Assembly (NCBI GenBank): GCA_025751475.1
Contig: JAOWLD010000002.1
Location: forward strand, 1-64,000
Origin: Rhodobacteraceae bacterium XHP0102
Lineage (GTDB): Bacteria; Pseudomonadota; Alphaproteobacteria; Rhodobacterales; Rhodobacteraceae
Reading direction: 5' to 3'
DNA: 64,000 bases
The notes beneath the pieces are model-generated. The model saw nothing but the letters and a program-made list of their open reading frames with translations. It had not been told where the DNA came from and searched no databases. Made by a program: the position numbers and the translations under genes. Position 1 is the first letter of the stretch. Each line of letters starts with the position of its first letter. Shown piece after piece: positions 1-9,537 of this stretch.

Positions 1-589
1 TGTAGCTGTCAACAGCTTCCATCAACGCGCGGATCGAATTCTCACCGATCTCCGCGTCACGGCCTTCCATCGCCGCCAAAGCAGAGCCCTTCACAATCGG
101 AATGTCATCGCCAGGATATTCGTAGGACGACAGAAGCTCGCGGATTTCCATCTCGACAAGCTCCAACAATTCCGCGTCATCCACCTGATCAACCTTGTTC
201 ATGTAGACAACCATCGCAGGGATACCAACCTGACGACCAAGCAAAATATGCTCGCGCGTCTGAGGCATCGGGCCATCGGCCGCGTTCACAACCAAAATCG
301 CGCCGTCCATCTGCGCCGCACCCGTGATCATGTTCTTCACGTAATCCGCGTGGCCAGGGCAATCAACATGCGCATAGTGGCGCGCATCTGTCTCATACTC
401 AACGTGCGCGGTCGAAATCGTGATCCCGCGCGCCTTCTCCTCAGGTGCGCCGTCAATCTGGTCATACGCCTTGAAATCACCAAAATACTTCGTGATCGCT
501 GCGGTCAAGGTCGTCTTGCCGTGGTCAACGTGACCAATCGTGCCGATGTTCACGTGCGGCTTGTTCCGTTCAAACTTTTGCTTTGCCAT
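1..589 (-). CDS. tuf: Elongation factor Tu, N-terminal part (cut by window edge)
   Basis: EF-Tu is the GTPase that carries aminoacyl-tRNA to the ribosome. The 196 visible residues are its GTP-binding domain. They show the P-loop GHVDHGKT at 19-26, the switch I segment with RGITI, DCPGH at about 77-81 and the guanine-specificity motif NKVD at about 132-135. The ATG at 589 gives the usual [17 protein letters not shown] start. Domains 2 and 3 lie beyond the left edge. About 126 bp separate it from the lipoprotein gene upstream, which leaves room for its own promoter. Confidence 0.98.
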   Translation of the reverse strand, partial: MAKQKFERNKPHVNIGTIGHVDHGKTTLTAAITKYFGDFKAYDQIDGAPEEKARGITISTAHVEYETDARHYAHVDCPGHADYVKNMITGAAQMDGAILVVNAADGPMPQTREHILLGRQVGIPAMVVYMNKVDQVDDAELLELVEMEIRELLSSYEYPGDDIPIVKGSALAAMEGRDAEIGENSIRALMEAVDSY

Positions 590-715
590 AGCCCTGGCGC
601 CTCATTTTTTGGGGGGCAAATTCTGTGCCCGAGTTTAACACGCGCGCTCGTTACGAGGCTTGAATGGAAAAATCAAGTCGACAATGGGCGCATTCAGCCA
701 CAGGTTGCATTCCCG

Positions 716-1429
716 TCAGGGTGCGGGCCTTGGGATCGGACGAAGACGCGGCGGCACAACCTGTTCCGTCACAGGATCAAGCGCGGCGGCACCTGTTCCC
801 TCAGGCGCGGCGGTCCCCGCATCGGCCAGCGGGTCAGGGCCAACATCAAGCCCTTCTAGCGCCGCATTGGCTGCAACGGGATCAATGCCGAACCATTGTG
901 GATTTTCCAACATCCAAGCCTGCACGCGTTTGGCCGTGTTGCGCGCAAGGATTTGCATCTGTTCTTCGCCATTTCGCGTGAACCCAGACCCAAAAACGGT
1001 ATCAGGCGAGGCCCCCTCAAAAACGGTGATTTGATTGGGGGCATCGTGCAGCTTTACCCCTGCCGCGTCATCCCAAACATTGGCGGACACGACCAATACG
1101 GATTTGGGACTGAGCAGCACGGGGATCCCAGGGGGGGCAAGGGAATAGGCATCAATACTGAGCGCAATATGGTAGAGTTTCTCACCCTCATAGCTGCCAA
1201 AGCGGCGATCAATTTCAGAGGAAAGAACCGCAATCCATTCCTCGGGCGTGGCATCGCGTGAAGGGGGGACTTGCTGCATATTGTCGGCCACGACAATGTT
1301 AAACCCAAGCGCAAAATCCCCCATTGGGATTTGCGCCTCGCCCAAAGGGTCAGGCGCGGCGCATCCCAACAGCCCGACCGCAACAGCCGCCACGGCCGCA
1401 TTGCGCAATGTCAAACTCAAAAATCGCAT
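716..1429 (-). CDS. Predicted lipoprotein of unknown function
   Basis: The 237-residue product starts with a short basic segment, a hydrophobic stretch and a lipobox (VGLLGC, Cys23), so it should be a lipid-anchored envelope protein. The middle part, about residues 35-180, looks like a folded domain with a conserved-looking EEW...EID..F segment. The last 45 residues are rich in Pro and Ala and look disordered. I do not recognise a characterised family. It starts 27 bp after the parC stop on the same strand, so it is probably cotranscribed with parC. Its own role cannot be deduced from this context. Confidence 0.75.
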   Translation of the reverse strand: MRFLSLTLRNAAVAAVAVGLLGCAAPDPLGEAQIPMGDFALGFNIVVADNMQQVPPSRDATPEEWIAVLSSEIDRRFGSYEGEKLYHIALSIDAYSLAPPGIPVLLSPKSVLVVSANVWDDAAGVKLHDAPNQITVFEGASPDTVFGSGFTRNGEEQMQILARNTAKRVQAWMLENPQWFGIDPVAANAALEGLDVGPDPLADAGTAAPEGTGAAALDPVTEQVVPPRLRPIPRPAP

Positions 1430-1456
1430 GACATACCCCCAGCGTTGTCAAAGCGT

Positions 1457-3760
1457 TTACGTAAAGCGGTTGTCCCTTGGGAAACCGCGCGGCGCCATCC
1501 GCCCTGCGGTTGCGCGCTTGCCAATCCATTCGTCCAACTCCGTTTCGGTGCGTGTGCGCCCTGCAGGATCAGACCAGCTTAATCCATCCGCCAGACAGAA
1601 GCCGCGTGCATCAACAAGACCCCCGTCCTTGTATTTCTGCAACCGAACGCCCTTGCCACGCCCCAATTCAGGCAATTCATCGAGCGGGAAGATCAAGACT
1701 TTGCGGTTCTCACCCACAACGGCGACATGATCATCATCTGCCGCCACCGCGCGGCAGACAACCGCGCGCACATCCTCGCGCAGGTTCAAGACCTGCCGCC
1801 CCGTGCGGGTCTGCGCCAATACCTCATCTTGGGCGACCAAGAATCCATCCCCTGCATGGGATGCAAGCAGCAACTTTGTTCCCGCCTGATAGGGGAAGAA
1901 TGCAAGGATCTCGGCCTCATTCGGCAAATCCACCATCAGGCGCAAAGGCTCACCCAAACCCCGACCACCTGGCAGGTTGGAGGCTTGGATCGTGTAAAAA
2001 CGCCCATTTGAGGCAAAGGCCAACAGCTTATCCGTGGTCTCCGCATGGAACAGGAACCGCCCCGTATCGCCATCACGGAATTTCATCTCTGTGCTAAGAT
2101 CCACATGGCCCTTGACCGCGCGCACCCATCCCATGGCCGAGCAGACAACGGTAATCGGTTCGCGCTCAATCATCGCTTCAAGCGGCACATCCTCGATCTC
2201 GCCCGCTTCCGCAAAAGCGGTGCGGCGCGCACCACCTTCGGCGCTTGCACCAAATTTCTTGCGGAATTCACGCAATTCATCGGCAATACGCGCCCATTGA
2301 AGGCTTTCGGTTTCCAATAAATCCTCAAGGCCGGCGCGCTCTTCCATCAGCGCGTCACGCTCGCGCTGCAATTCCATCTCCTCAAGGCGGCGCAAACTGC
2401 GCAAACGCATATTGAGGATTGCATCGGCCTGTGTCTCGGTCAGTTCTCCCTCGCCTGCGGGCGGGGTCTGGTAATCAGCCTCCGAAGTGGCGCGGATGAA
2501 TCTGCGCGACCAATCTTCACGCATCAAAGCGGCTTTGGGGTCTGCGTCATAACGAATGATATCGATGACGCGATCCAGATTCAGAAAGGCGATCAAAAAC
2601 CCTTCGAGAACCTCCAAACGGTGATCAATCTTGCCCAACCGATGCGCGGCACGGCGGATAAGCACATCACGGCGGTGATCCAAGAAAGCGCGCAGCACCT
2701 CCTTGAGACTGCACACTTTCGGCACGCGCCCATCAATCAACACGTTCATGTTCAGCGAGAACCGCGTCTCAAGGTCCGAATTGCGGAACAGCATCCCCAT
2801 CAAAACTTCGGGGTCTACATTGCGCGAACGCGGCTCAAGCACGATGCGGATATCTTCGGTCGATTCATCCCGAAGATCCGCCAAAATCGGCACTTTTTTT
2901 GTTTGGATCAATTCGGCCAGCTTTTCGATCAGCTTGGATTTTTGAACCTGAAACGGGATTTCCGTAACCACGATCACCCATGATCCGCGGCCTTGATCCT
3001 CGACCTCCCATTTTGCACGCAACCGAAACGCGCCACGGCCCGTGCGATAGGTTTCGGCAATACTATCGCGCGGCTCAACTATCACGCCGCCTGTCGGGAA
3101 ATCAGGGCCTTGGATGTAATTGAGCAAGGTTTCATCGCGGGCATCTGGGGTTTTGATCAGATGCAGACAGGCCGCGATCAACTCGTCCAAATTATGGGGC
3201 GGAATGTTCGTTGCCATCCCCACCGCGATCCCACTCGCGCCATTGGCCAAAAGATTGGGGAAGGCTGCGGGCAGAACCTCAGGCTCCGTCAATGTCCCAT
3301 CGTAATTTGGGCGGAAATCAACGGCGTTTTCGTCCAACCCCTCAAGCAACGCCTCGGCCATCGCGGTCATCCGCGCCTCGGTATATCGGCTTGCCGCAGG
3401 GTTATCGCCGTCAATATTTCCGAAATTCCCCTGACCATCGACCAGTGGATAGCGGAGGTTAAAATCTTGAGCCAAGCGCGCCATCGCGTCATAAATCGCG
3501 GCGTCGCCATGCGGGTGGTAATTCCCCATTACATCGCCCGAGATTTTCGCAGATTTTCGGAAGCCACCATTTGAGGCGAGACGCAACTCGCGCATTGCGA
3601 ACAGGATGCGGCGATGAACAGGTTTCAGACCATCGCGCGCGTCAGGTAAGGCGCGGTGCATGATGGTCGACAGCGCATATTGCAGGTAGCGCGTGCCAAT
3701 GGCACGGCTCAGCGGCTCCACCTCCCGCTTTTCATCAAAACTGTCACTCTGCTCGCTCAT
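1457..3760 (-). CDS. parC: DNA topoisomerase IV subunit A
   Basis: ParC is the DNA-cleaving subunit of topoisomerase IV, which decatenates daughter chromosomes with ParE. The catalytic tyrosine is in the AASRYTEAR motif (Tyr126). The region matching the quinolone-resistance segment reads HPHGDAAIYD, with Ala87 where E. coli ParC has Ser80 and Asp91 where it has Glu84. The C-terminal third is a beta-pinwheel-like domain. The reading frame is open further upstream to 3913, but the start at 3760 gives MSEQSDSF and the normal ParC N terminus. That start gives 767 residues, normal for alphaproteobacteria. The lipoprotein gene follows closely. Confidence 0.95.
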   Translation of the reverse strand: MSEQSDSFDEKREVEPLSRAIGTRYLQYALSTIMHRALPDARDGLKPVHRRILFAMRELRLASNGGFRKSAKISGDVMGNYHPHGDAAIYDAMARLAQDFNLRYPLVDGQGNFGNIDGDNPAASRYTEARMTAMAEALLEGLDENAVDFRPNYDGTLTEPEVLPAAFPNLLANGASGIAVGMATNIPPHNLDELIAACLHLIKTPDARDETLLNYIQGPDFPTGGVIVEPRDSIAETYRTGRGAFRLRAKWEVEDQGRGSWVIVVTEIPFQVQKSKLIEKLAELIQTKKVPILADLRDESTEDIRIVLEPRSRNVDPEVLMGMLFRNSDLETRFSLNMNVLIDGRVPKVCSLKEVLRAFLDHRRDVLIRRAAHRLGKIDHRLEVLEGFLIAFLNLDRVIDIIRYDADPKAALMREDWSRRFIRATSEADYQTPPAGEGELTETQADAILNMRLRSLRRLEEMELQRERDALMEERAGLEDLLETESLQWARIADELREFRKKFGASAEGGARRTAFAEAGEIEDVPLEAMIEREPITVVCSAMGWVRAVKGHVDLSTEMKFRDGDTGRFLFHAETTDKLLAFASNGRFYTIQASNLPGGRGLGEPLRLMVDLPNEAEILAFFPYQAGTKLLLASHAGDGFLVAQDEVLAQTRTGRQVLNLREDVRAVVCRAVAADDDHVAVVGENRKVLIFPLDELPELGRGKGVRLQKYKDGGLVDARGFCLADGLSWSDPAGRTRTETELDEWIGKRATAGRMAPRGFPRDNRFT

Positions 3761-3949
3761 TGCACAAGCTGATAGGCAAATTGCCTCGCCCAAACAAGCA
3801 CCCCGTGCGCCGATTGCGATAAATTCTTCCTCGCCAGCGGGGTTTTTTGCTCCAAATCGCTTGAATAGCAGGCCCGTGCAGCGATCCGTGATTGCGCATA
3901 TTGCACATCGCACATAGGCAATGGCGGCGACAGGACAAAGGCAAAGACC

Positions 3950-4777
3950 ATGACAAAATCCATTCTGATCACGGGCTGTTCGTCAGGCATCGGGGCGTGC
4001 TGTGCGCGCGGGCTGAGGGCGCGGGGGTGGCGCGTGATCGCAAGCGCGCGCAAAGCGGCGGATGTCGAGGCGCTGCGCGCCGATGGGTTTGAGGCTGTGC
4101 AACTGGATTATGCTGACCCCAGATCGGTGGAAGCGGGCCTTGCCGCGTGCCTAGATATCACGGGCGGCACGCTTGATGCGCTCTTCTCAAACGGGGCCTT
4201 TGGCATCCCTGGCGCGGTTGAGGATTTGCCACGGGGTGCTTTGGCCGAAATCTTCGAAACCAATGTCTTCGGTGTCCATGACCTCACCCGCCGCGTGATC
4301 CCCGTGATGCGCGCACAGGGCCATGGTCGCATCGTGCAGCATTCCTCCATTTTGGGGCTGGTGACCTTGAAATGGCGCGCCGCTTATGTCTCGACCAAAT
4401 TCGCGCTTGAGGGGCTGACAGACACGCTGCGCCTTGAGATGCGAGATACAAATATCAGCATCAGCACATTGAACACGGGGCCAGTCACCTCGAAAATTCG
4501 GCAAAATTCCATTCCACTTTTCGAGAAATGGATTGATTGGGAAAATTCTGCCCGCGCGGATCAATATCGCAACGGCTTGCTCAAGCGGCTCTATGAGGAG
4601 CGCGGGCCTGACCCGTTTGAATTGCCCCCTGAGGCCGTCCTGAATAAACTGGTTCATGCATTAGAGGCACGGCGACCCAAACCGCGCTATTACATTACCA
4701 TGCCAAGCTATGTTATGGCGACCGCAAAGCGGGTTTTGCCAACCCGTGCGCTGGATTGGTTGATCGCAAAAGGGTGA
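3950..4777 (+). CDS. Short-chain dehydrogenase/reductase (SDR family)
   Basis: The 275-residue protein has the classical SDR layout: the nucleotide-binding TGCSSGIG motif at 9-16, a Ser at 132-133 and the catalytic YVSTK (Tyr146, Lys150). The segment SNGA at 80-83 replaces the usual NNAG. The Arg at 34 and the lack of an acidic residue after beta-strand 2 hint at NADP(H) preference, which is inference. The substrate is unknown; similar proteins act on sterols, retinoids or acyl chains. It is divergent from parC, and the roughly 190 bp between the two start codons holds both promoters. It is followed by a small membrane protein gene. Confidence 0.88.
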   Translation: MTKSILITGCSSGIGACCARGLRARGWRVIASARKAADVEALRADGFEAVQLDYADPRSVEAGLAACLDITGGTLDALFSNGAFGIPGAVEDLPRGALAEIFETNVFGVHDLTRRVIPVMRAQGHGRIVQHSSILGLVTLKWRAAYVSTKFALEGLTDTLRLEMRDTNISISTLNTGPVTSKIRQNSIPLFEKWIDWENSARADQYRNGLLKRLYEERGPDPFELPPEAVLNKLVHALEARRPKPRYYITMPSYVMATAKRVLPTRALDWLIAKG

Positions 4778-4880
4778 GATTGCCGCATCTCTGCTGCGCA
4801 GACTGGCAAAAATAATTCGTCTCTGCAAAAAACGCGCTAGCTGTGCACGTCACCCTTCGCGGCAATCAAAGGTAAACCAA

Positions 4881-5078
4881 ATGATCAATGACCCGCTTTT
4901 CATCGTTGTCGCCTTGGCCTGTTTGGTTGTGGTGGCCATTCTGTTTCTTGGCATCAACTCCTTTCGCAAAGGCACCGCTGAAAGCGCGAAACAGTCGAAT
5001 AAATTCATGCAAGCCCGCATCATCGCCCAATTTGTGGCGGTGATCTTAATCGTCCTTTTTGTCGTTTTGCGCGGCTAG
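4881..5078 (+). CDS. HIG1-like small twin-transmembrane protein
   Basis: This 65-residue protein has two predicted membrane helices, about 6-26 and 46-64. They are joined by a polar loop with SNKFMQARIIAQF, which resembles the (S)NKxMRxRVxxQ motif of the HIG1 family. Mitochondrial HIG1 proteins associate with respiratory supercomplexes, and a similar role in an aerobic alphaproteobacterium is plausible but inferred. It lies 25 bp upstream of the cobalamin adenosyltransferase gene on the same strand and is probably cotranscribed with it. Confidence 0.75.
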   Translation: MINDPLFIVVALACLVVVAILFLGINSFRKGTAESAKQSNKFMQARIIAQFVAVILIVLFVVLRG

Positions 5079-5103
5079 GCAACCAATTTGAGGGAGCAGA
5101 AAT

Positions 5104-5676
5104 ATGGTCGTCTTAAACAAGATTTACACGAAAACTGGCGATGATGGTGAAACCGCCTTGGGCGATGGCAGCCGTGTGGCCAAGCATTCCATGCGTGTCA
5201 CCGCTTATGGCACGGTCGATGAATTGAATGCGACCTTGGGTATCGCGCGGCTTGAATCGGGCGATGAGATGGGCGCGCATCTGGCGCGCATTCAAAATGA
5301 TCTGTTCGACCTAGGCGCGGATCTTTGCACCCCCAATATCGAGAAAGACGCCGAACGCCCCTATCCCGCCCTGCGTATTGTCGAGACGCAAGTGACGCGC
5401 TTGGAAAAAGAAATCGATGCCATGAACGCCGATCTTGAACCCTTGCGCAGTTTCATATTGCCTGGTGGCACGGCACTGTCCGCACATTTGCATATGTGCC
5501 GCACCGTTTGTCGCCGCGCCGAGCGCAATTGTGTCGAACTGGCCACGATGGAATCGGTAAATCCTCTGGCGGTGAAATATCTCAATCGTCTTTCGGATTG
5601 GTTCTTTGTTGCGGGGCGTGTGGCCAATGATGGGGGCAAGGCGGATATTCTGTGGACGCCTGGGGCCAATCGCTGA
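5104..5676 (+). CDS. Cob(I)yrinic acid a,c-diamide adenosyltransferase, PduO type
   Basis: The enzyme transfers the adenosyl group of ATP to Co(I) corrinoids and so makes coenzyme B12. Family hallmarks are the N-terminal ATP-binding segment YTKTGDDGETALGDG (about 8-22), the YGTVDELNA motif (about 35-43), the CRTVCRRAER helix and the C-terminal NRLSDWFFVAGR. At 190 residues it has normal PduO/MMAB length. Its product would serve the B12-dependent methylmalonyl-CoA and ethylmalonyl-CoA mutases, which fits the mcd gene near 18 kb. An AGGGAGC ribosome-binding site precedes the ATG. Confidence 0.93.
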   Translation: MVVLNKIYTKTGDDGETALGDGSRVAKHSMRVTAYGTVDELNATLGIARLESGDEMGAHLARIQNDLFDLGADLCTPNIEKDAERPYPALRIVETQVTRLEKEIDAMNADLEPLRSFILPGGTALSAHLHMCRTVCRRAERNCVELATMESVNPLAVKYLNRLSDWFFVAGRVANDGGKADILWTPGANR

Positions 5677-5854
5677 GGCGCGCGCGTTACCGCAAACATC
5701 TCTTTGAAACCAAGATTCTGATCCCACGCGCCGCGATAGAGCGTCTCAGATGCCGCTTTTGGTCTGTTGCAATACGGAATCAATCATTACAAAAACGGCT
5801 AAATTTGGGCGCCATGGCGCTGATGTGAAATGCTCTAATTGGAGAAACGTGCAG

Positions 5855-6616
5855 ATGAAAGTTCTGGTGCCGGTCAAGCGCGTGATCGATTACAACGTGA
5901 AGGTTCGCGTCAAAGCGGATGGTTCAGGTGTAGATCTCGCCAATGTGAAGATGTCGATGAACCCGTTTGACGAAATTGCCGTGGAACAGGCCATCCGTCT
6001 AAAGGAAGCGGGCAAGGCCGAGGAAGTTGTGGTTGTGTCCATCGGGGTCAAACAGGCGCAAGACACGTTGCGCACCGCTTTGGCGATGGGTGCAGATCGC
6101 GCCATTCTGGTCCAAGCCGCCGATGATGTGCATCAGGACATCGAGCCGCTGGCAGTCGCGAAAATCCTAAAAGCCGTGATTGCCGATGAGGCACCAAGCC
6201 TTGTGATCGCAGGCAAACAAGCCATCGATAATGATATGAACGCCACGGGCCAGATGCTGGCTGCCCTCTTGGGGTGGAGCCAAGCAACCTTCGCATCCGC
6301 ACTCGAAGTCGAGGGCGACAATGCAACCGTGACGCGCGAGGTCGATGGCGGGTTGCAGACAATCAAGGTCAAACTGCCTGCAATTGTAACCGTTGATTTG
6401 CGCCTCAACGAACCGCGCTATGCCTCGCTGCCGAATATCATGAAGGCGAAGAAAAAGCCCCTCGATGAAAAAACAGCAGCGGATTATGGCGTTGATGTCA
6501 GCCCGCGCCTCGAGGTTTTGAGCACATCCGAACCCGAGACGCGCAAGGCAGGGGTCGTTGTCTCATCCGTTGATGAGCTGATCGAGAAACTGAAATCCGA
6601 AGCGGGAGTAATCTGA
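5855..6616 (+). CDS. etfB: Electron transfer flavoprotein beta subunit
   Basis: EtfB pairs with EtfA to carry electrons from acyl-CoA dehydrogenases to ETF:ubiquinone oxidoreductase. The protein begins [16 protein letters not shown], has the [13 protein letters not shown] segment and the [22 protein letters not shown] signature (about residues 183-204) that marks the beta family. The frame is open upstream to 5750, but the start at 5855 has GGAGA 9 bases before it and gives the family's normal 253 residues. EtfA follows after a single base, so the two are translated as a pair. Confidence 0.97.
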   Translation: MKVLVPVKRVIDYNVKVRVKADGSGVDLANVKMSMNPFDEIAVEQAIRLKEAGKAEEVVVVSIGVKQAQDTLRTALAMGADRAILVQAADDVHQDIEPLAVAKILKAVIADEAPSLVIAGKQAIDNDMNATGQMLAALLGWSQATFASALEVEGDNATVTREVDGGLQTIKVKLPAIVTVDLRLNEPRYASLPNIMKAKKKPLDEKTAADYGVDVSPRLEVLSTSEPETRKAGVVVSSVDELIEKLKSEAGVI

Positions 6617-6617
6617 A

Positions 6618-7544
6618 ATGGCCGTTCTTGTTTTAGGTGAAGTCGTCAATGGCGCATTGGCCGTGGATGCAACTGCGAAGACCGTGACGGCTGCGAAATC
6701 CTTGGGTGATGTCACAGTTCTGGTGATGGGCGCTGGCGCCACATCTGCTGCGGCAACCGCCGCAACACTCGATGGGGTAAGCAAGGTGTTGCACGCCGAT
6801 AACGCAAGCCTCGACCATGCCTTGGCAGAAAACGCAGCCTCCTTGATCGTTGGCCTCGCAGGGAGCTACAGCCACATCTGCGCCCCCGCGACCACAGATG
6901 CAAAAAACATTCTGCCGCGCGCAGCGGCCCTGTTGGATGTCATGGTTTTGTCGGAAGTGATGGAAGTGGTCGATGCCGACACATTCAAGCGGCCGATCTA
7001 CGCGGGTAACGCGATTCAGACCGTGAAGTCGAAAGATGCCGTAAAAATCATGACCATACGGACCTCGAATTTTGAAGCGGCAGGGACGTCTGGGTCAGCT
7101 GCCGTTGAGACCATTGGGGCAGGTGCGGACTCTGGCTTGTCTGCGTGGGTGGAAGATAAGGTCGCCGCTTCGGACCGACCTGAATTGACATCTGCGGGTA
7201 TCGTGGTCTCGGGCGGACGTGGCCTTGGCAGCCAAGAGCAGTTCGCCATCATCGAAGGTCTGGCGGATAAACTGGGTGCCGCGGTTGGTGCAAGCCGTGC
7301 AGCGGTCGACTCTGGCTACGCCCCCAATGATTGGCAGGTGGGCCAGACGGGTAAGGTCGTTGCGCCTGATCTCTATGTTGCCGTTGGCATCTCGGGCGCG
7401 ATTCAGCACCTTGCGGGTATGAAAGACAGCAAGGTCATCGTGGCCATCAACAAAGATGAAGAAGCCCCGATCTTCCAAGTGGCAGATTACGGTCTTGTGG
7501 CCGATCTTTTTGATGCCGTGCCTGACCTGACAAGCAAACTCTGA
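6618..7544 (+). CDS. etfA: Electron transfer flavoprotein alpha subunit
   Basis: EtfA holds the FAD of the ETF heterodimer. The 308-residue protein has an N-terminal alpha/beta domain that begins MAVLVLGEVVNG. Its C-terminal FAD-binding domain has GGRGLGSQEQF, the LGAAVGASRAAVDSGY segment and the family signature from LYVAVGISGAIQHLAGM to INKDEEAPIF. It is translationally coupled to etfB. A strong hairpin terminator lies just after the stop codon. The dehydrogenases it serves probably include Mcd, encoded near 18 kb. Confidence 0.97.
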   Translation: MAVLVLGEVVNGALAVDATAKTVTAAKSLGDVTVLVMGAGATSAAATAATLDGVSKVLHADNASLDHALAENAASLIVGLAGSYSHICAPATTDAKNILPRAAALLDVMVLSEVMEVVDADTFKRPIYAGNAIQTVKSKDAVKIMTIRTSNFEAAGTSGSAAVETIGAGADSGLSAWVEDKVAASDRPELTSAGIVVSGGRGLGSQEQFAIIEGLADKLGAAVGASRAAVDSGYAPNDWQVGQTGKVVAPDLYVAVGISGAIQHLAGMKDSKVIVAINKDEEAPIFQVADYGLVADLFDAVPDLTSKL

Positions 7545-7564
7545 ACAGATCAGACCCCCAGATC

Positions 7565-7601
7565 ATCGCGCCCAAGTTCCGCCTTGGGCGCGATTTATTT
7601 T
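7565..7601 (+). terminator. Rho-independent terminator of etfBA
   Basis: A perfect 12-bp stem (ATCGCGCCCAAG with its complement) and a 6-base loop are followed by TTATTTT. The hairpin starts 20 bp after the etfA stop and abuts the stop codon of the convergent DUF6473-like gene. The T-run is on the plus strand only, so it mainly ends etfBA. Confidence 0.85.
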
Positions 7602-8428
7602 GGGCTTAGGGCGATGATCTTATCCGCCAACTCATGCGCGGCACGATTATGAATATCGGGGCCAAGCAAGGCACGGGCAATCCGTTCCTCCCCCAAACCA
7701 AAGAACATACCACGTGTTGGTTTTTTCTTTTCCGCGCCAGTCGTGACACAGACGGTCAGGGATGCCGCTTGGGTGGCAATTTCATCCAACATGGCTTGGG
7801 TCACAAACAATGGGTCAGGACCGATTTCTTGGCAAAGACCCGTTTCTGCGGGCGGTCGGTGGCCGATCCACAAAAGATGGACAGGGCAAATCGCGCGATT
7901 GAGCACACTGCGCATCCGCGCCATCCAGGCCATTTTCAATTCATCCACCACGATCTGGAACCGATCTTCCGATGCCGCCAGAAGTGCCTCCAACATATGC
8001 CGCGTGAAGTGGAAATCCGTGAAATCAACATCGCGATAGATCACCCGCATGATGTCAGATGCCTGCAAAAAGCGGTCATTGCGCCGCGGATGGACCTGAT
8101 AAAAGCGATTGGTGATGTGATGCGCACCGGTGATCTGCAACACAATCGCTTCGGCACGGCTCATAGCATCTGCAATCGCCGCATCACCCAAGATCAGCTC
8201 AAGGCCCGCATTCATAGCCGCCATATTGGCAACAGGGCGCTGCAAACGCCCCGCCAAGCGCTCCGCAAAAGGCTGCGGGACAAATTTTCCAAATGTTTCC
8301 GATCCGCCCAAGCACAAAACGAATGGCTTGGTTAAATCCACTTGCGGTCCACGAAATCGCATTTGCGATCCCTCATAAGCCACAAGTTTATAGTCGAGGG
8401 GACCATGCCCCACAAAGGCAAAGCTCAT
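7595..8428 (-). CDS. DUF6473-like protein of unknown function
   Basis: The 277-residue protein has a LCLGGSETFGKFV segment at about 39-51 that resembles the nucleotide- or sugar-binding core of the DUF6473 family, which I know mainly from Rhodobacteraceae. Later segments (ITGAHHITNRFYQVHPRRNDRF, about 99-120) contain several His and Arg residues. I see no signal peptide and no membrane helix. The family has no established function that I know of; some members look like sulfotransferase or polysaccharide-related proteins, which is only a hint. It stands alone, convergent with etfA and divergent from the hydroxybutyryl-CoA dehydrogenase gene. Confidence 0.7.
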   Translation of the reverse strand: MSFAFVGHGPLDYKLVAYEGSQMRFRGPQVDLTKPFVLCLGGSETFGKFVPQPFAERLAGRLQRPVANMAAMNAGLELILGDAAIADAMSRAEAIVLQITGAHHITNRFYQVHPRRNDRFLQASDIMRVIYRDVDFTDFHFTRHMLEALLAASEDRFQIVVDELKMAWMARMRSVLNRAICPVHLLWIGHRPPAETGLCQEIGPDPLFVTQAMLDEIATQAASLTVCVTTGAEKKKPTRGMFFGLGEERIARALLGPDIHNRAAHELADKIIALSPK

Positions 8429-8661
8429 TGCCTGCTCCCACCTTGATTCGTCTCACCCAAGGGAGAGAATGTCCAAAGCCCCTTACGAATTTGCTAAATC
8501 ACCGATTTGAATATATTTTTTGGATATCTTACCAAGAATTCATGCGATCTCGCGCGGCTTTGACTTACGGTCGCGGGACGGTTACGGCTTGTGTCGAGCG
8601 GGCTTGGGCTTTTATGCTGCGCCACAAGTCATGACGCGCATTTCATCGCAAAGGGTCAGCC

Positions 8662-9537
8662 ATGGAAATCAACAAAATCGGGATTGTCGGCGCAGGTCAG
8701 ATGGGCAATGGCATCGCCCATGTCTGCGCTTTGGCGGGCTATGAGATTTGGCTCAGTGACGTGAACCAGACACAATTGGATAATGCCTTGGCCCTGATTG
8801 AGCGCAATCTTGAGCGCCAAGTCAGCCGCGACAAGATTTCCGCAGCGGAGAAATCCGAGGCCTTAGATCGTATCCACCCCACATTGACGCTGTCTGATTT
8901 GGGGCAAACCGATTTGGTGATTGAGGCCGCAACCGAACGCGAAACCGTGAAACAGGCCATCTTCGAGGATTTACTGCCGCATTTGCAACCACATACGATT
9001 CTCACCTCGAATACCTCCTCCATTTCCATCACACGATTGGCCAGCCGCACAGATCGGCCTGAAAAATTCATGGGGTTCCATTTCATGAACCCTGTGCCCG
9101 TGATGCAATTGGTGGAATTGATCCGTGGTATTGCGACTGATGATGAAACGTTCACGGCGTGCAAGTCCGTGGTGGATCGCCTTGGCAAAACCGCAGCCAC
9201 GGCTGAAGATTTTCCTGCTTTCATTGTGAATCGCATTCTGATGCCGATGATCAACGAAGCCGTCTACACGCTTTACGAAGGGGTGGGCAGCGTGCAGTCC
9301 ATTGACGAGTCCATGAAACTCGGCGCGAACCATCCGATGGGGCCGCTTGAATTGGCCGATTTCATCGGGCTTGATACCTGCCTTGCGATTATGAACGTGT
9401 TGCATGACGGATTGGCAGATACCAAATACCGTCCCTGTCCGCTTCTGACCAAATATGTTGAAGCTGGGTGGCTTGGTCGTAAAACAGGGCGTGGTTTTTA
9501 CGATTATCGCGGTGAAACACCAGTGCCGACCCGTTAA
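8662..9537 (+). CDS. 3-hydroxybutyryl-CoA dehydrogenase
   Basis: This NAD(P)-dependent enzyme interconverts 3-hydroxybutyryl-CoA and acetoacetyl-CoA. The Rossmann motif GAGQMGNG is at about 10-17, and the catalytic His140 lies in GFHFMNPVPVMQLVE. The NRILMPMINEA segment and the C-terminal TGRGFYDY motif are typical of the family. At 291 residues it is the stand-alone form, not fused to a crotonase. In a roseobacter it would serve polyhydroxybutyrate or butyrate metabolism and could feed the ethylmalonyl-CoA pathway. The 233-bp upstream gap contains a TTGACT at 8560 with only a weak -10 (TACGGC) 17 bp further on. Confidence 0.93.
   Translation: MEINKIGIVGAGQMGNGIAHVCALAGYEIWLSDVNQTQLDNALALIERNLERQVSRDKISAAEKSEALDRIHPTLTLSDLGQTDLVIEAATERETVKQAIFEDLLPHLQPHTILTSNTSSISITRLASRTDRPEKFMGFHFMNPVPVMQLVELIRGIATDDETFTACKSVVDRLGKTAATAEDFPAFIVNRILMPMINEAVYTLYEGVGSVQSIDESMKLGANHPMGPLELADFIGLDTCLAIMNVLHDGLADTKYRPCPLLTKYVEAGWLGRKTGRGFYDYRGETPVPTR

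Noticed and set aside
590-715. A possible tuf promoter or tRNA in the gap between the lipoprotein and tuf
   Set aside because: There is no cloverleaf fold, and only a loose TTGATT/TAACGA pair at 17 bp.
8560-8588. TTGACT at 8560 and TACGGC 17 bp further as a promoter of the 3-hydroxybutyryl-CoA dehydrogenase gene
   Set aside because: The -10 is too far from consensus to annotate; I mention it only in the gene entry.
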